Shown: piece by piece, positions 28,537 to 37,915 of the stretch
Layout of the letters: every line of letters starts with the position of its first letter
How positions within the stretch are numbered: the stretch's first letter is position 1
Assembly (NCBI RefSeq): GCF_016863315.1
Contig: NZ_BOOQ01000032.1
Location: 117,158 to 181,157 of the forward strand
Length of the DNA stretch: 64,000 bases
Source of the DNA: Planotetraspora silvatica
GTDB lineage: Bacteria > Actinomycetota > Actinomycetes > Streptosporangiales > Streptosporangiaceae
Direction: 5' to 3'
Notes under the pieces: generated by a model
What the model saw: the letters and a program-made list of their open reading frames with translations, nothing else
Databases searched by the model: none
Told to the model about the DNA's origin: nothing
Program-made: the position numbers and the translations under genes

Positions 28537-29691
28537 CTATCTCGGCCGGGTCGCCCCCACGAGGTCACGACGCCAGATGCTCGAGATGCGGACCACGTCC
28601 CCCGTCTGGGGGGCGTGGACCATCAGCCCCCGGCCGATGTAGATCCCGACGTGGTGGATCGTGCCCGGGTAACGGGTCAGCTGCCCGTAGAACACCAGGT
28701 CGCCACTGCGGAGATTTCTGACCGGCACGTGCGGGCCGGAGCTCCACTGAGTTCCGGTCCAGTGGTCGAGCGAGATGCCCGCCCGCTGCCAGGCCCGCAT
28801 GGTCAGGCCGGAGCAGTCGAAGCTCGAGGGCCCGTCAGCCGCCCAGACGTATGGCTTGCCGAGTTGCTTGAGCGCCCACTGCGCCGCACGGCCGCCTCTG
28901 CCCGAGGCCAGTGATCCCGCCCAGCCTGGTACGGCCAGGCCGGCGCGCAGCCCCACACTCGTCCGCTGCGCCACGGCACGGGCGCTGCGCAGACGCTCGA
29001 CCCGCGACCGGGCGGCGTCGAGCCGCTGTGCGATCGCGGTCTTCTGGTGCCTGATCTTCTCTGTCTCTTGGACCTGCTGGTCGACGGACGCGCGGGCGGC
29101 GTCCCTGGCCAGCTTCACCTCTTCTGCCGTCTTCTTCTGCGTCTCGTAGGCCTCGGCGGCCTGGTCGCGCAGAATCCCGAAGACCTCCTGGGCGTCGCGC
29201 AACTGCTGCAGGGTCGCGGCGCGCTCGCTGTCGAGATGACTGAGCACGCTGGCCTGCTGCAGGTAGGCGCCGAAGCCTCCCGAGGTGGACAACATCGCGG
29301 CTGCCGGCCGGAAGGCGATCAGGTCGCTGTAGGCCCGAGCGGCCTCCGCGGCCGCGGCCGCCCGCGCCTGCTGGTACTGGTCCGCGGCCTGCCGAACGCG
29401 GCTGGACGCCTGCTCATACTGAGTCCGCGCGTTCTCGAGCCGGACGAGCTCACCGTTGTAGGCCTCGACGAGTCGCTCCGCGTTGGAGGCGAGGTCGTCC
29501 TGCCGGGCCTGCGCGACGGCCAGGTCGGCCTCCGCCTCGCCCAGCTGATGCGCTCGGTCCTGAGCCTGCTGCCGGGCCTCGGCGACGTCATGTGCCGAGG
29601 GTCTCGGATCCGCCGCGGCCGGGCAGCCAAGGGTCAGGACGAGACCTGAACCCAAGCCTGCGACCAGGCCCGACGCTCTGAGGAGTGGCAT
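28537..29691 (-). CDS. Secreted NlpC/P60 peptidoglycan endopeptidase (second)
   Basis: 384 residues from ATG 29691 with GGGAAGGGG upstream. A signal sequence ending near PAAADP is followed by coiled coil (about residues 35-225, with an interrupted hydrophobic segment) and a C-terminal NlpC/P60 domain with FDCSGLTMRAW, HHVGIYIGRGLMVHAPQTGD. It has the same layout as the 2086-3135 protein but no riboswitch is visible ahead of it. It is convergent with ppa. Confidence 0.88.
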   Translation of the reverse strand: MPLLRASGLVAGLGSGLVLTLGCPAAADPRPSAHDVAEARQQAQDRAHQLGEAEADLAVAQARQDDLASNAERLVEAYNGELVRLENARTQYEQASSRVRQAADQYQQARAAAAAEAARAYSDLIAFRPAAAMLSTSGGFGAYLQQASVLSHLDSERAATLQQLRDAQEVFGILRDQAAEAYETQKKTAEEVKLARDAARASVDQQVQETEKIRHQKTAIAQRLDAARSRVERLRSARAVAQRTSVGLRAGLAVPGWAGSLASGRGGRAAQWALKQLGKPYVWAADGPSSFDCSGLTMRAWQRAGISLDHWTGTQWSSGPHVPVRNLRSGDLVFYGQLTRYPGTIHHVGIYIGRGLMVHAPQTGDVVRISSIWRRDLVGATRPR

Positions 29692-29888
29692 GCTACCCCT
29701 TCCCTAATTCCACATCCCTCAGTTCCCACTGGTTACTCTCCGTACACATCTAAGACACGGAAAGTAATTTGGTTATGGGGTAGATCGCCCGGCATGTGGT
29801 GGAAAGGGTCGGCCGTTGCCCCGGGGAAGCGGGCTCGGTCGGACCCGCCGTCGGGTGACACGGAGACCCCGACGACGTGTCGCGCCAG

Positions 29889-31505
29889 TCACTCCGCCGG
29901 CGCCTCCGGGCGCGCGGTGGGCTCGACCGAGGAAGTCGGCGCGGGCGCGGGCGGAGCGGGCTGCTCCGGCTCGGGGCGCGGCTCGGGGCGCGGCTCCGCG
30001 CGGCGCTCCGGCTCGGCGCGACGCTCCGGCCTGGGGTGCGATCCCCCGGGACGACTCGGCCGGGGTTGCGGGTCAGTGGAGGGCGGGCAGTCCCGCTCAC
30101 GGTGCGGCCGAGGATGACCGGAGCCGTGCTGATGCTCGTGCGGGGGCCGGGGATGGGACGTCGGCGGCTCCGGCGGCGCGGAAGGCGTGGGGGGCGTGGT
30201 CGGCTCGCTCGGCTCAGGAGTCGGTGTGTGCGTCGGGGTCGGCGTCGGTGTGGGTGTCGGTGAAGCGGGGCTGGAGGGCCGGGGAGTCGGCCGGTGCGTC
30301 CACGAGGGCGGACGGAGCGGGCCCTGCGGCCTGGACCATGTCGGCGCTGGAAGGGGCTCGGGGGTCGGTTGGGGCCTGTTCGTCGATCCGGGGACGGCCG
30401 CCACGAGCTTGCGGGGCCCGAGGGTGTCGATCGGCGCCTCCTCCGCCACCGGCATGATGAGGGTCGGCGTCCTTTCCGGCTTCGCGCTCTGCGAGGGCGG
30501 GGGCGCCGCGACCACCGAGGTCCCGCTGGGGACGGGCACCCGGCGCGCGGTGATGGTCGTGATCGTCTCCTCCGGGCCGCCGACCACTTGCGCCAGTACC
30601 AGCACCACCGCGGCCACGGCCGCGAGGGCGGCCACCGTCCCGGCGATCCCCTGGGCCACCCGACCCTCGCCCCTGATCCCCGAGCGGGGGAATCCGGAGA
30701 TGTCCAGCGGGCCGATCCTCCGCGCGACGAACCGGCGGTACGGCACGAGCTCGGGATCGATGAAACAGCTCAGCACGCGAACGCGCAATGCGCCCGGCAG
30801 CGTGATCTCGGGCAGCAGGGCGAAGACCTTGGCGGCCGAGATCTGCTTGATCCCTCGGCGGGAGCACGTCTCACAACGGGCCCGGTGCCTGGTCACCCGG
30901 TCACGCATCTCACGCGGGAGGTCGCCGCCGAAGCCGGCGAGGATTCCGGCCAGGCGGTGGCAGCCGCGTGGTTCCTGCCTGGCGAGGATCTCGGCGGTGA
31001 CGGCGTCGCGGAGCCGGGCGACCGCGGCCTCGCGGAGCCCCTCGGCGTACCGCTCGCCCGTGCCGAGAACGGCCGCCACCTCCGCTCCGGAGAGCTCGTG
31101 CCGGGTGGCCAGCTCCAGCACCTCGCGATCCCGCGGGTCGAGCCCCATGACGGCGCTCCACGCCACGTTCCGAAGATCGGCGTCGCCGGGATCGCCGTTC
31201 GGCGGCGTCATGACGGGAAGAGGGCCGGTGCCGACCGGCGTGGGCTCCCCGGGCATCAGGCGGCGCAGGCACTCGCCGCGAGCCAGGGCGTAGAGCCAGG
31301 GCCGGAATTTCGCGGGGTCGCCGAGCGAACCCACGAGAGCCTCGGCCGCGACGAAGGTGTCGCGCAACGCGACCTGGGCGCCGTCGGGGCTGCCCAGCGT
31401 CGCGCGGCAGTAGCGGTAGACCCCTTCGGCATACGTGTCATAGAGAGCCGCGAGCGCGCCGGGATCGCGGGCCCGCAATGCCTCGACCAGGATGCCATCG
31501 TTCAT
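29889..31505 (-). CDS. ECF-type sigma factor fused to a zinc-finger-like motif, membrane helix and Pro-rich extracellular tail
   Basis: 538 residues. Residues about 1-85 resemble sigma region 2 (ALAALYDTYAEGVYRYCRAT) and about 110-165 region 4 (LDPRDREVLELATRHELSGA). Near residue 208 the sequence HRARCETCS has the HxxxCxxC pattern of anti-sigma zinc fingers. A single membrane helix follows (AALAAVAAVVLVLAQVVGG, about 290-310). The rest is an extracellular region dominated by Pro, Thr, Glu and Arg repeats. Sigma and tethering parts in one chain suggest a membrane-held sigma factor released by proteolysis, which is an inference. No separate anti-sigma gene is adjacent. Confidence 0.8.
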   Translation of the reverse strand: MNDGILVEALRARDPGALAALYDTYAEGVYRYCRATLGSPDGAQVALRDTFVAAEALVGSLGDPAKFRPWLYALARGECLRRLMPGEPTPVGTGPLPVMTPPNGDPGDADLRNVAWSAVMGLDPRDREVLELATRHELSGAEVAAVLGTGERYAEGLREAAVARLRDAVTAEILARQEPRGCHRLAGILAGFGGDLPREMRDRVTRHRARCETCSRRGIKQISAAKVFALLPEITLPGALRVRVLSCFIDPELVPYRRFVARRIGPLDISGFPRSGIRGEGRVAQGIAGTVAALAAVAAVVLVLAQVVGGPEETITTITARRVPVPSGTSVVAAPPPSQSAKPERTPTLIMPVAEEAPIDTLGPRKLVAAVPGSTNRPQPTPEPLPAPTWSRPQGPLRPPSWTHRPTPRPSSPASPTPTPTPTPTHTPTPEPSEPTTPPTPSAPPEPPTSHPRPPHEHQHGSGHPRPHRERDCPPSTDPQPRPSRPGGSHPRPERRAEPERRAEPRPEPRPEPEQPAPPAPAPTSSVEPTARPEAPAE

Positions 31506-31618
31506 ATAACCGAGCGTAAAGGCTCTGTTACTTAAAGCTCCACCGATTCACCTGAAGTCGCGTAACTACACGGCTCGCATTTAACGCGTGGATGCCGACT
31601 GGCGATCAACGTCGATTC

Positions 31619-31695
31619 CGCTCGGCTTCTATGCCACCTTATTCGGACAATTCATGTTCATTGCCGAAATCGTGCGCGGGAAAGAAAGCCGAGCG
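31619..31695 (-). terminator. Long-loop inverted repeat after the saccharopine-dehydrogenase-like gene
   Basis: CGCTCGGCTT (31619-31628) pairs with AAGCCGAGCG (31686-31695), 10 bp perfect with a 57-base loop, directly beyond the stop codon. A terminator role is possible but the loop is long. Confidence 0.35.
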
Positions 31696-32799
31696 TCAGC
31701 CGTTCTCCTGGGCGGTGAACCCCGCCTCCGCGCAGCCCTCGACGAGGGGATCCAGACCGAAGGCGTCCACAGGGCCGAGAGCGCCCTTTCCTCGCACGCC
31801 CCCGGCCAGCGCGGTCGCGGCGGCCCAGGCGACGACGCGCCCGGTGAAGTCGTACGGGTCTCCCCCGTCGAGTTCGGCCGAGGCGATCAGCCTGCCCCTG
31901 GCGTCGTATGCCTCGGCGACGACCTGCGAAGAGAGCGGCCTGCCCGCCGGATGCGCCCGGTCGGCGGAACGGAGCAGGCGATCGGCCATGTTCTCCGTCG
32001 CCCGTTTGGCGCCCGGCAGGGCCGCGATCACCGGGGCCGACCTGGCCAGCAGGCCGGCGGCCCGGCCGAGACCGCCGAACCAGCCCAGGTAGACGTTCAC
32101 CTCGCGCAGCCCCCGATGGGCGGGCGGAAGGGTGAAGTGCTCGGAGGCGCCCACCGAGACGCCGTGACGCCGCCGGCCGCCGGTGTGGAACACCCTCGTC
32201 CGTCCGTGTTCGCGGACGATGCGGCCCTCGCGGAAGCCGTACATGGGGTCGAGGGCGACGCCGAGCATGGAGGCACGGGTGCCGGCGCTGGCGCGCCTGG
32301 CGACGTTGCCGCTGAGGAAATATCCGACGTCGACGCGGACCGCTTCCGCGCCCGCCTTCCGCAGCGCCAGGCTCGCGGCCAGGTTGCCGGGCACGTAGTC
32401 GTAGCCGAACGCGGTGACCAGGGCCGCCCCCCGTGTGGCGGCGGCGGGGCCGTACCGCTGGAAGACCCGCTTGATGAACATCGGCTCGCCGCAGGTGTCC
32501 AGGTAGACGGCCCCCGCCTCCGTCACGGCGCTCACCGCCGCGTCACCCATGCGGACGAACGGCCCGACCGCGGAGACGAGCACGTCACCCGGCCTGACGA
32601 CGCGGCGCACCGACTCGGGCCGCCTGGCGTCCGCGACGGCCGTGGGCACCTCGGCGGGGAGGGTCGCCGCGAGTGCGTCGAGCCTGGCCCGGTCGCGGCC
32701 CGCGAGCAGTGGCCGGACCCCGATCGAGAGCAGGGCCTCGACGATGAGCCCGCCGGTGAAGCCGGTGGCTCCGAAGACCACGATCCTGGGGCTCGTCAT
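31696..32799 (-). CDS. Saccharopine dehydrogenase-like NAD(P)-binding oxidoreductase
   Basis: 367 residues from ATG 32799. The N-terminal nucleotide fold is IVVFGATGFTGGLIVEALL with LLAGRDRARLDAL, then VSAVGPFVRMGDAAVSA and YLDTCGEPMFIKRVF. This matches the family that includes mycobacterial trans-acting enoyl reductases and uncharacterised saccharopine dehydrogenase-like enzymes. The lysine-pathway enzyme itself is not implied. It stands alone between the sigma factor and a lipoprotein gene. Confidence 0.82.
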   Translation of the reverse strand: MTSPRIVVFGATGFTGGLIVEALLSIGVRPLLAGRDRARLDALAATLPAEVPTAVADARRPESVRRVVRPGDVLVSAVGPFVRMGDAAVSAVTEAGAVYLDTCGEPMFIKRVFQRYGPAAATRGAALVTAFGYDYVPGNLAASLALRKAGAEAVRVDVGYFLSGNVARRASAGTRASMLGVALDPMYGFREGRIVREHGRTRVFHTGGRRRHGVSVGASEHFTLPPAHRGLREVNVYLGWFGGLGRAAGLLARSAPVIAALPGAKRATENMADRLLRSADRAHPAGRPLSSQVVAEAYDARGRLIASAELDGGDPYDFTGRVVAWAAATALAGGVRGKGALGPVDAFGLDPLVEGCAEAGFTAQENG

Positions 32800-32884
32800 G
32801 CCGTTACGGTAACCTGCCTCGGATTTCAAGATCCACAGTGGGTCGCCGCCGGTTCCGGGTGACCGGAGCCGGCGACGGGCTGCA

Positions 32885-33676
32885 TCACTGACGCCGGTCG
32901 GTGATCGTCTGGTAGCCGCGGTCCTTGACGAACGGCTCGGTGGTGGGCATGACCGTGTGGATGGGAACCGCCCCCGCGGTGGCCAGGTCCTCGTACGGCT
33001 TGGCCGTCGCGCCCCAGGTGGTGACCAGGACGTCGGTCTTGGCGACGGCTCCGCGCACCCCGTCCACGGTGATGACGAAACGGCGCTTGTCACCTGCGCG
33101 GACGTCGTCGACGTAGGCGGTGCCGCCTCCCGCCAGCTTGCCGGCGGCGTCCCGGAGCAGCGCGGTGACCGCGAGCCCGTCGGCCGCCTTCAGGAACGGG
33201 TCGGAGACGTAGCCGGTCACCAGGTAGGAACCGGCCGGCAGCCGGTCGGTCGAGACCTCGGACACCGGGAAGGCCAGGAACGCCGACGGTATCCGGGTCG
33301 CGGCACGCCACGAGGCCGGCCTGTAGTCGATCTTCACTCGGACGGGCTTGGCACTGGAGGTCACCTGCCCGGAGAAGGGCAACGACGCGCCCGGAGCGAC
33401 CGCGTCGAGCGGCTGCTCCATGTGGACGACCTCCTTGCCCGCGGCGTCCACAGCGGTGATCACGGCGACCGCGTTCTCGCCGAAGTGCCAGCGGTTGGCG
33501 TTGCTGAGCACGCCCGCCCAGCTCACCACGTAACCACTGCCCGACTTGACGACGGAGGAGGCCTGTTCCTTCAGCGAGAGCGGCCGGAGGCCGTCCGACT
33601 TGTCGTCGCCGGAGCACGCCGTGGCCACCAGTCCGGCGAGGGCGAGGGCGATCGTGATGTGGGTGCGTCGCGTCAC
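32885..33676 (-). CDS. Putative lipoprotein of unknown function
   Basis: 263 residues. A signal peptide ITIALALAGLVATAC ends in a lipobox with Cys21. The mature part is beta-rich with two segments (about 40-120 and 125-245) resembling immunoglobulin-like folds, and no catalytic motif was recognised. It should be anchored on the outer face of the membrane. Its start is divergent from nothing obvious; the next 215 bases are unusually A/T-rich. Confidence 0.7.
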   Translation of the reverse strand: MTRRTHITIALALAGLVATACSGDDKSDGLRPLSLKEQASSVVKSGSGYVVSWAGVLSNANRWHFGENAVAVITAVDAAGKEVVHMEQPLDAVAPGASLPFSGQVTSSAKPVRVKIDYRPASWRAATRIPSAFLAFPVSEVSTDRLPAGSYLVTGYVSDPFLKAADGLAVTALLRDAAGKLAGGGTAYVDDVRAGDKRRFVITVDGVRGAVAKTDVLVTTWGATAKPYEDLATAGAVPIHTVMPTTEPFVKDRGYQTITDRRQ

Positions 33677-33891
33677 TCAGCCGTCTTAACCCGGAATCAG
33701 AGGGCCGGACCCGTGACACGCGCAATGCGTGCGTTGTTTTTAACGGCCGTTCTCTTCGCCTTCTCCACCGGCCGCGCAACCGGCGCCGGAAATGCCATTA
33801 CGCGCGCGTGATGAGCGGGCGGTCGCCGTCCGGGCATCGAGTCGGCCGCGATCAAGCAGATTCATCGATTTTTATTGCTTTTTATCGTGGT

Positions 33892-35571
33892 TTATCGCGG
33901 GCGGACCACCCGAGTCTCGTCCCAGACCGGCTCCGGGGATTCGTAGACGCGGCCGTCGGTGCCGAACACCATGTATCGGTCGAAGTCCGCGGCGAACCAG
34001 CGATCGTGCGTTACCGCGAGGACCGTGCCGTCGAAGGCGTCCAGCCCGGCCTGCAGCGCCTCGGCACTGGCCAGGTCCAGGTTGTCGGTCGGCTCGTCGA
34101 GCAGCAGCAGCGTGGCCCCGGACATCTCGAGCAGCAGGATCTGCAACCGGGCCTGCTGGCCACCGGAGAGCGTCTCGAACCGCTGCTCGGCGACGCCGCC
34201 GGCCAGTTCGTAGCGGGCGAGCGCCTTCATGGCCTCGTTCTTCAGGCGGGCGTGCTCGGTCATCACGATCTCGCAGGGCGTGCGTCCGAGCAGTTCGGGC
34301 CGGGCATGCGTCTGCGCGAAGTGCCCGGGGACGACCCGTGCGCCCAGACGCGCCACTCCGGTGTGCCGCACCTCCTCCCCCGCGATCAGGCGCAGGAAGT
34401 GCGACTTGCCCGAGCCGTTGGAGCCCAGGACGGCGACGCGCTCGCCGTACCAGATCTCCAGGTCGAAGGGCTTCATCAAGCCGCTGAGCTCGAGATTCTC
34501 ACAGATCACGGCACGCTTGGCGGTGCGGCCGCCGCGCAGGCGCATGCTGATGAGCTGGTCCTTCGGGGCGAGCTCGGGCGGCCCGGCCTCCTCGAACCGG
34601 CGCAGCCGGGTCTGGGCCGCGTGGTACGGCGCGGCCATGCTGTCGTTGTAGGTCGCCTTCTGCCGCAGCATCACGACCAGGCGCTTCAGCTTGGCGTGCT
34701 CCTCGTCCCAGCGGCGGCGAAGCTCGTCGAGCCGCTCGTTGCGATCCTTGCGCGCCTCGGAGTACGTCGCGAAGCCGCCCCCGTGGATCCAGACGTTCCC
34801 CGACTCGACGGTGACGATCCGGTCGACGGCGTTGGCCAGCAGCTGGCGATCGTGCGAGACCAGCAACACGGTCTTGGAGGTCTCCCGGAGAGCCTGTTCG
34901 AGCCAGATCTTGCCGGGCACGTCGAGGTAGTTGTCCGGCTCGTCGAGGAGCAGGGTCTGGTCGGGTCCCCGGAGCAGGGCCTCCAGCGCGAGCCTCTTCT
35001 GCTCGCCGCCCGACAGTGTGGTGAGGTCCCGATATTTCACGTTGTCGTATGGCGCGCCGAGCGCCGCCATCGTGCAGGTGTCCCAGAGCACTTCGATGTC
35101 GTAACCGCCGGCGTCGGTGTAGTCGGTGATCGCCTGGGCGTAACGCATCTGCGTCTTCTCGTCCTCGCGCTCCATCATGGCGAGCTCGGCGCCGTTGAGC
35201 CGCTCCGCCGCCTCCTTCACGCGCACGGGGGCGACGCTGAGCAGCAGGTCCTGGACCGTACGGCTGTCGCGGCCGTCTCCTCCGGGAGAGCTCTCGCCCG
35301 CACCTCGCAGGCTGCCGATGAACTGCCGCATCACGCCCAGTCCGCCGGCATGGGTCACCGACCCCTCGATCGGCTGGAGGTCTCCGGCGATCAGCCGGAT
35401 CAGGGTCGTCTTGCCCGCCCCGTTGGGGCCGACCAGGGCGGCCTTGGTTCCCTCGCCGATCCGGAACGACACGTCGTTCAGCAACGGCCTGCCGTCAGGG
35501 AGCACATGGGTCAGACGGCTCACTTGCACACTGTGGCCCCTGGTCGCAGGCCAATCGGATGAAGAGGACAC
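33892..35571 (-). CDS. ABC-F family ATPase (ribosome-associated)
   Basis: 559 residues with two ABC domains and no membrane segment. The first has GPNGAGKTTLIRLIAGD, LSGGEQKRLALEALL and LLLDEPDNYLD; the second has GSNGSGKSHFLRLIAGE, LSGGQQARLQILLLEM and LLLDEPTDNLDL. Between them, about residues 255-320, a charged helical linker (RKDRNERLDELRRRWDEEH) enters the ribosomal E site in characterised relatives. The family rescues stalled ribosomes or protects them from antibiotics; which applies cannot be told here. Confidence 0.92.
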   Translation of the reverse strand: MSSSSDWPATRGHSVQVSRLTHVLPDGRPLLNDVSFRIGEGTKAALVGPNGAGKTTLIRLIAGDLQPIEGSVTHAGGLGVMRQFIGSLRGAGESSPGGDGRDSRTVQDLLLSVAPVRVKEAAERLNGAELAMMEREDEKTQMRYAQAITDYTDAGGYDIEVLWDTCTMAALGAPYDNVKYRDLTTLSGGEQKRLALEALLRGPDQTLLLDEPDNYLDVPGKIWLEQALRETSKTVLLVSHDRQLLANAVDRIVTVESGNVWIHGGGFATYSEARKDRNERLDELRRRWDEEHAKLKRLVVMLRQKATYNDSMAAPYHAAQTRLRRFEEAGPPELAPKDQLISMRLRGGRTAKRAVICENLELSGLMKPFDLEIWYGERVAVLGSNGSGKSHFLRLIAGEEVRHTGVARLGARVVPGHFAQTHARPELLGRTPCEIVMTEHARLKNEAMKALARYELAGGVAEQRFETLSGGQQARLQILLLEMSGATLLLLDEPTDNLDLASAEALQAGLDAFDGTVLAVTHDRWFAADFDRYMVFGTDGRVYESPEPVWDETRVVRPR

Positions 35572-35627
35572 CCGCGAAGCGTAGACAGCGAAGAACGAAC
35601 CTGGCCACCGGATATGCGGCCGGCCCC

Positions 35628-35732
35628 CTCAACCCGCCCTCTCAAGCCCGCCTCTCAGGCCCGCCCTCTCTGGCAGGCCTCCCGAGCAGGCCTCCCGAGC
35701 AGGCCTCTCAAGCCCGCCTCTCAGGCAGGCCG
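35628..35732. repeat. 13-bp tandem repeat, eight units
   Basis: Consensus CTCAAGCCCGCCT, in order: 35628, 35641, 35654 (14 bp), 35668, 35681, 35694, 35707 and 35720. Two units (CCCGAGCAGGCCT at 35681 and 35694) are identical. It lies between the ABC-F start and the convergently placed hydrolase end and encodes nothing recognisable. Confidence 0.9.
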
Positions 35733-35799
35733 CCGGCCGGAACCGGAGACCGGCCCGGCGGGCGGACCCGCGCATGCGTCACAGGACGCGACCGCCGTG

Positions 35800-36636
35800 T
35801 CAGGCGAAACGGCGGACGAAGGTCAGGGCCGTGTCGGCGACTTCCTTCCAGCCGCTGTCGATCGTGAGGGCGTGGCCGCGGCCGGGAATCTCGACGATCT
35901 CGGTGAGGCCGGGGTTGTCCTTCTGCTGCTTGTAGGACGCGTTGGCGATCGCCCAGGGGACGGTGTGGTCCTTCTCACCGGAGATGATCAGCATCGGGCC
36001 GCGGTCGGGGTTGTCGGTGTCGACCTTGACCTCGGTCCACGGGTTGAGGTTGGCCGCGGCCGCCTGGAACAGCGGAGCACCGGGGGCGGGCACGGCGAAG
36101 GTCTCGTACAGCTCCTTGGCCTCGTCCTCGCTGACGGCGTTGGCGAAGGCGTAGCGGAACTGGTCGTAGGTCAGTGGGACGGCGCGGTGCCGGTTGGCCG
36201 GGTTGGTCAGCACCGGCGAGGCGGACCGCAGGGCGGAGATCGGCAGGGGGAGTACGCCGCGGAAGGGAGCGGGGTCGATCGCCACGGCGGCCACCGACAG
36301 GCCGCGCCCGGCGAGGATCTGCGTGAGCAGCCCGCCGAAGGAGTGGCCGATGACGACCGGCTTCTTGTCCAGCTTGGCGATCAGGTCGGCCAGGTGGTCG
36401 GCGACCTGTCCGACGGTCTTGTTCGCGAAGACCTCGGGATGGGCGTTGGCCTCCTCGACCGTCTCCGGGTCGTCCGGCCAGCCCAGGCTCACGGGAGCGT
36501 ATCCGGACTCCGCGAACAACGCGGCCCACCGGTCCCAGCTGCTCGGAAGCAGCCACAGGCCATGGACGAAGACGACCGGCGTGCGGCCGCTCGCGTTGGC
36601 TTCCTCGACCTGCTGTACGTCATGCGAAGTGGTCAT
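35800..36636 (-). CDS. Alpha/beta hydrolase
   Basis: 278 residues. The oxyanion region is VVFVHGLWLLPSSWDRW, the nucleophile elbow GHSFGG (Ser near residue 98), the acid likely in SGEKDHTVPWA and the His in GRGHALTID. No signal peptide, so it is cytoplasmic. It resembles non-haem haloperoxidase/esterase-like hydrolases; the substrate is unknown. Confidence 0.88.
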   Translation of the reverse strand: MTTSHDVQQVEEANASGRTPVVFVHGLWLLPSSWDRWAALFAESGYAPVSLGWPDDPETVEEANAHPEVFANKTVGQVADHLADLIAKLDKKPVVIGHSFGGLLTQILAGRGLSVAAVAIDPAPFRGVLPLPISALRSASPVLTNPANRHRAVPLTYDQFRYAFANAVSEDEAKELYETFAVPAPGAPLFQAAAANLNPWTEVKVDTDNPDRGPMLIISGEKDHTVPWAIANASYKQQKDNPGLTEIVEIPGRGHALTIDSGWKEVADTALTFVRRFA

Positions 36637-36790
36637 GCCAAGAAACTACGCGGCGGGCCGGGATACGCAATCGAGCAAATGGCCGCGAACGGGTGAACAA
36701 TCACCGGTCGTCCCGCCGTGGTGCACACCACATGCAGATCCGGCCTCATAAATGGAGGTATCACGGCATTTCACGCTAGGTTTTTGGGCC

Positions 36791-37906
36791 ATGCGCGCGA
36801 TGCCCCCATGGAGACGTCGTCTCGTCTGGGCCGTGGCGGGGGTCGCCCTCCCATCCGTGATCGCGCTGGGTGGTGCCGGGTGGTACTACTCCGGTCTCGT
36901 CATCGATCCCTACCACTCCTCGGACTATCCGCTCGAGGTGACGGCGGTGAACGGCGACCAGGTCACGCTGAAGGGCGGCGCGGACACGGCGGCACCGGGG
37001 ACATACGGCCTGACCTGGGCGGGTGGGAACGCCCTCCTCGGCCCTGTCGTCTCCACCGGAATCGGGACGGTGACCCGGAGAGTCGAGAAGGTGTCGCGGG
37101 GCACACTCCGTCCGGGCGTCCGGGCCTATCTCGACCGATCGTTGTGGGGCCGCGTGGGCCCGTCGGCCGTCGGCATGCCGTACAAGGACGTGAAGGTCCC
37201 CTCCCCGCTCGGCGACTTCCCCGCGTGGCAGACCGAGGGCACCTCGTCCACGTGGGTGATCGCCGTACACGGGCGGAACGGCGACGCGGCCGAGGCGCTC
37301 CGTGTGTTGCCGACCCTCCGCCGGCTCGGAATGCCGGTGCTCGGCATCACCTACCGCAACGACGAGGGCGCACCCGCGGGCCCTGACGGGAAGCTCCACC
37401 TCGGGGCGGGCGAGTGGGAGGACCTCGCGGCGGCCATCACCTACGCCAAGGGCCAGGGCGCGACGGAAATGGTCCTCTACGGGTGGTCGATGGGCGGCGC
37501 AATCGTGCCCATGGCCGTGCGGAAGCTCCCGGACGAACCGATCACGGGCATGATCCTGGACAGTCCCGTCATGGACTGGCGGTCGCCCATCGCGTACGGC
37601 GGCCGCCAGATGGGCGTGCCCGACTTCCTGGTCTCGGTCGCCGACTGGGTCATCGAGCGGCGCACCGGTCTGTCCTTCGACGACCTCGACCACGTACGGC
37701 ATGCCCGCGACTTCTCGATCCCGGCGCTGATCTTCGTCGACTCGGCCGACGGCACCGTTCCCGTCGAACCGGCTCTGGAGTTCGCCAGGATCCGATCCGA
37801 CCTCGTCACGCTCGTGCGGACCAAGGGCGGGGGGCACACCGGCTCGTGGAACGTCGACCCGGAGCAGTACGAGGACGCCGTGCGGACGTTCGTGTCGGGC
37901 CTGTAG
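36791..37906 (+). CDS. Membrane-anchored alpha/beta hydrolase
   Basis: About 371 residues from ATG 36791, a start chosen because the signal anchor follows at once (VWAVAGVALPSVIALGGAGWYY). The hydrolase core has WVIAVHGRNGDAAEAL, the nucleophile elbow LYGWSMGGAIVPMAV, the acid region FVDSADGTVPVEPA and the final His in GGGHTGSWNVDP. The catalytic domain should face outward. No Shine-Dalgarno is convincing, so ATG 36752 remains possible. Confidence 0.85.
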   Translation: MRAMPPWRRRLVWAVAGVALPSVIALGGAGWYYSGLVIDPYHSSDYPLEVTAVNGDQVTLKGGADTAAPGTYGLTWAGGNALLGPVVSTGIGTVTRRVEKVSRGTLRPGVRAYLDRSLWGRVGPSAVGMPYKDVKVPSPLGDFPAWQTEGTSSTWVIAVHGRNGDAAEALRVLPTLRRLGMPVLGITYRNDEGAPAGPDGKLHLGAGEWEDLAAAITYAKGQGATEMVLYGWSMGGAIVPMAVRKLPDEPITGMILDSPVMDWRSPIAYGGRQMGVPDFLVSVADWVIERRTGLSFDDLDHVRHARDFSIPALIFVDSADGTVPVEPALEFARIRSDLVTLVRTKGGGHTGSWNVDPEQYEDAVRTFVSGL

Positions 37907-37915
37907 ACCCGTGCG

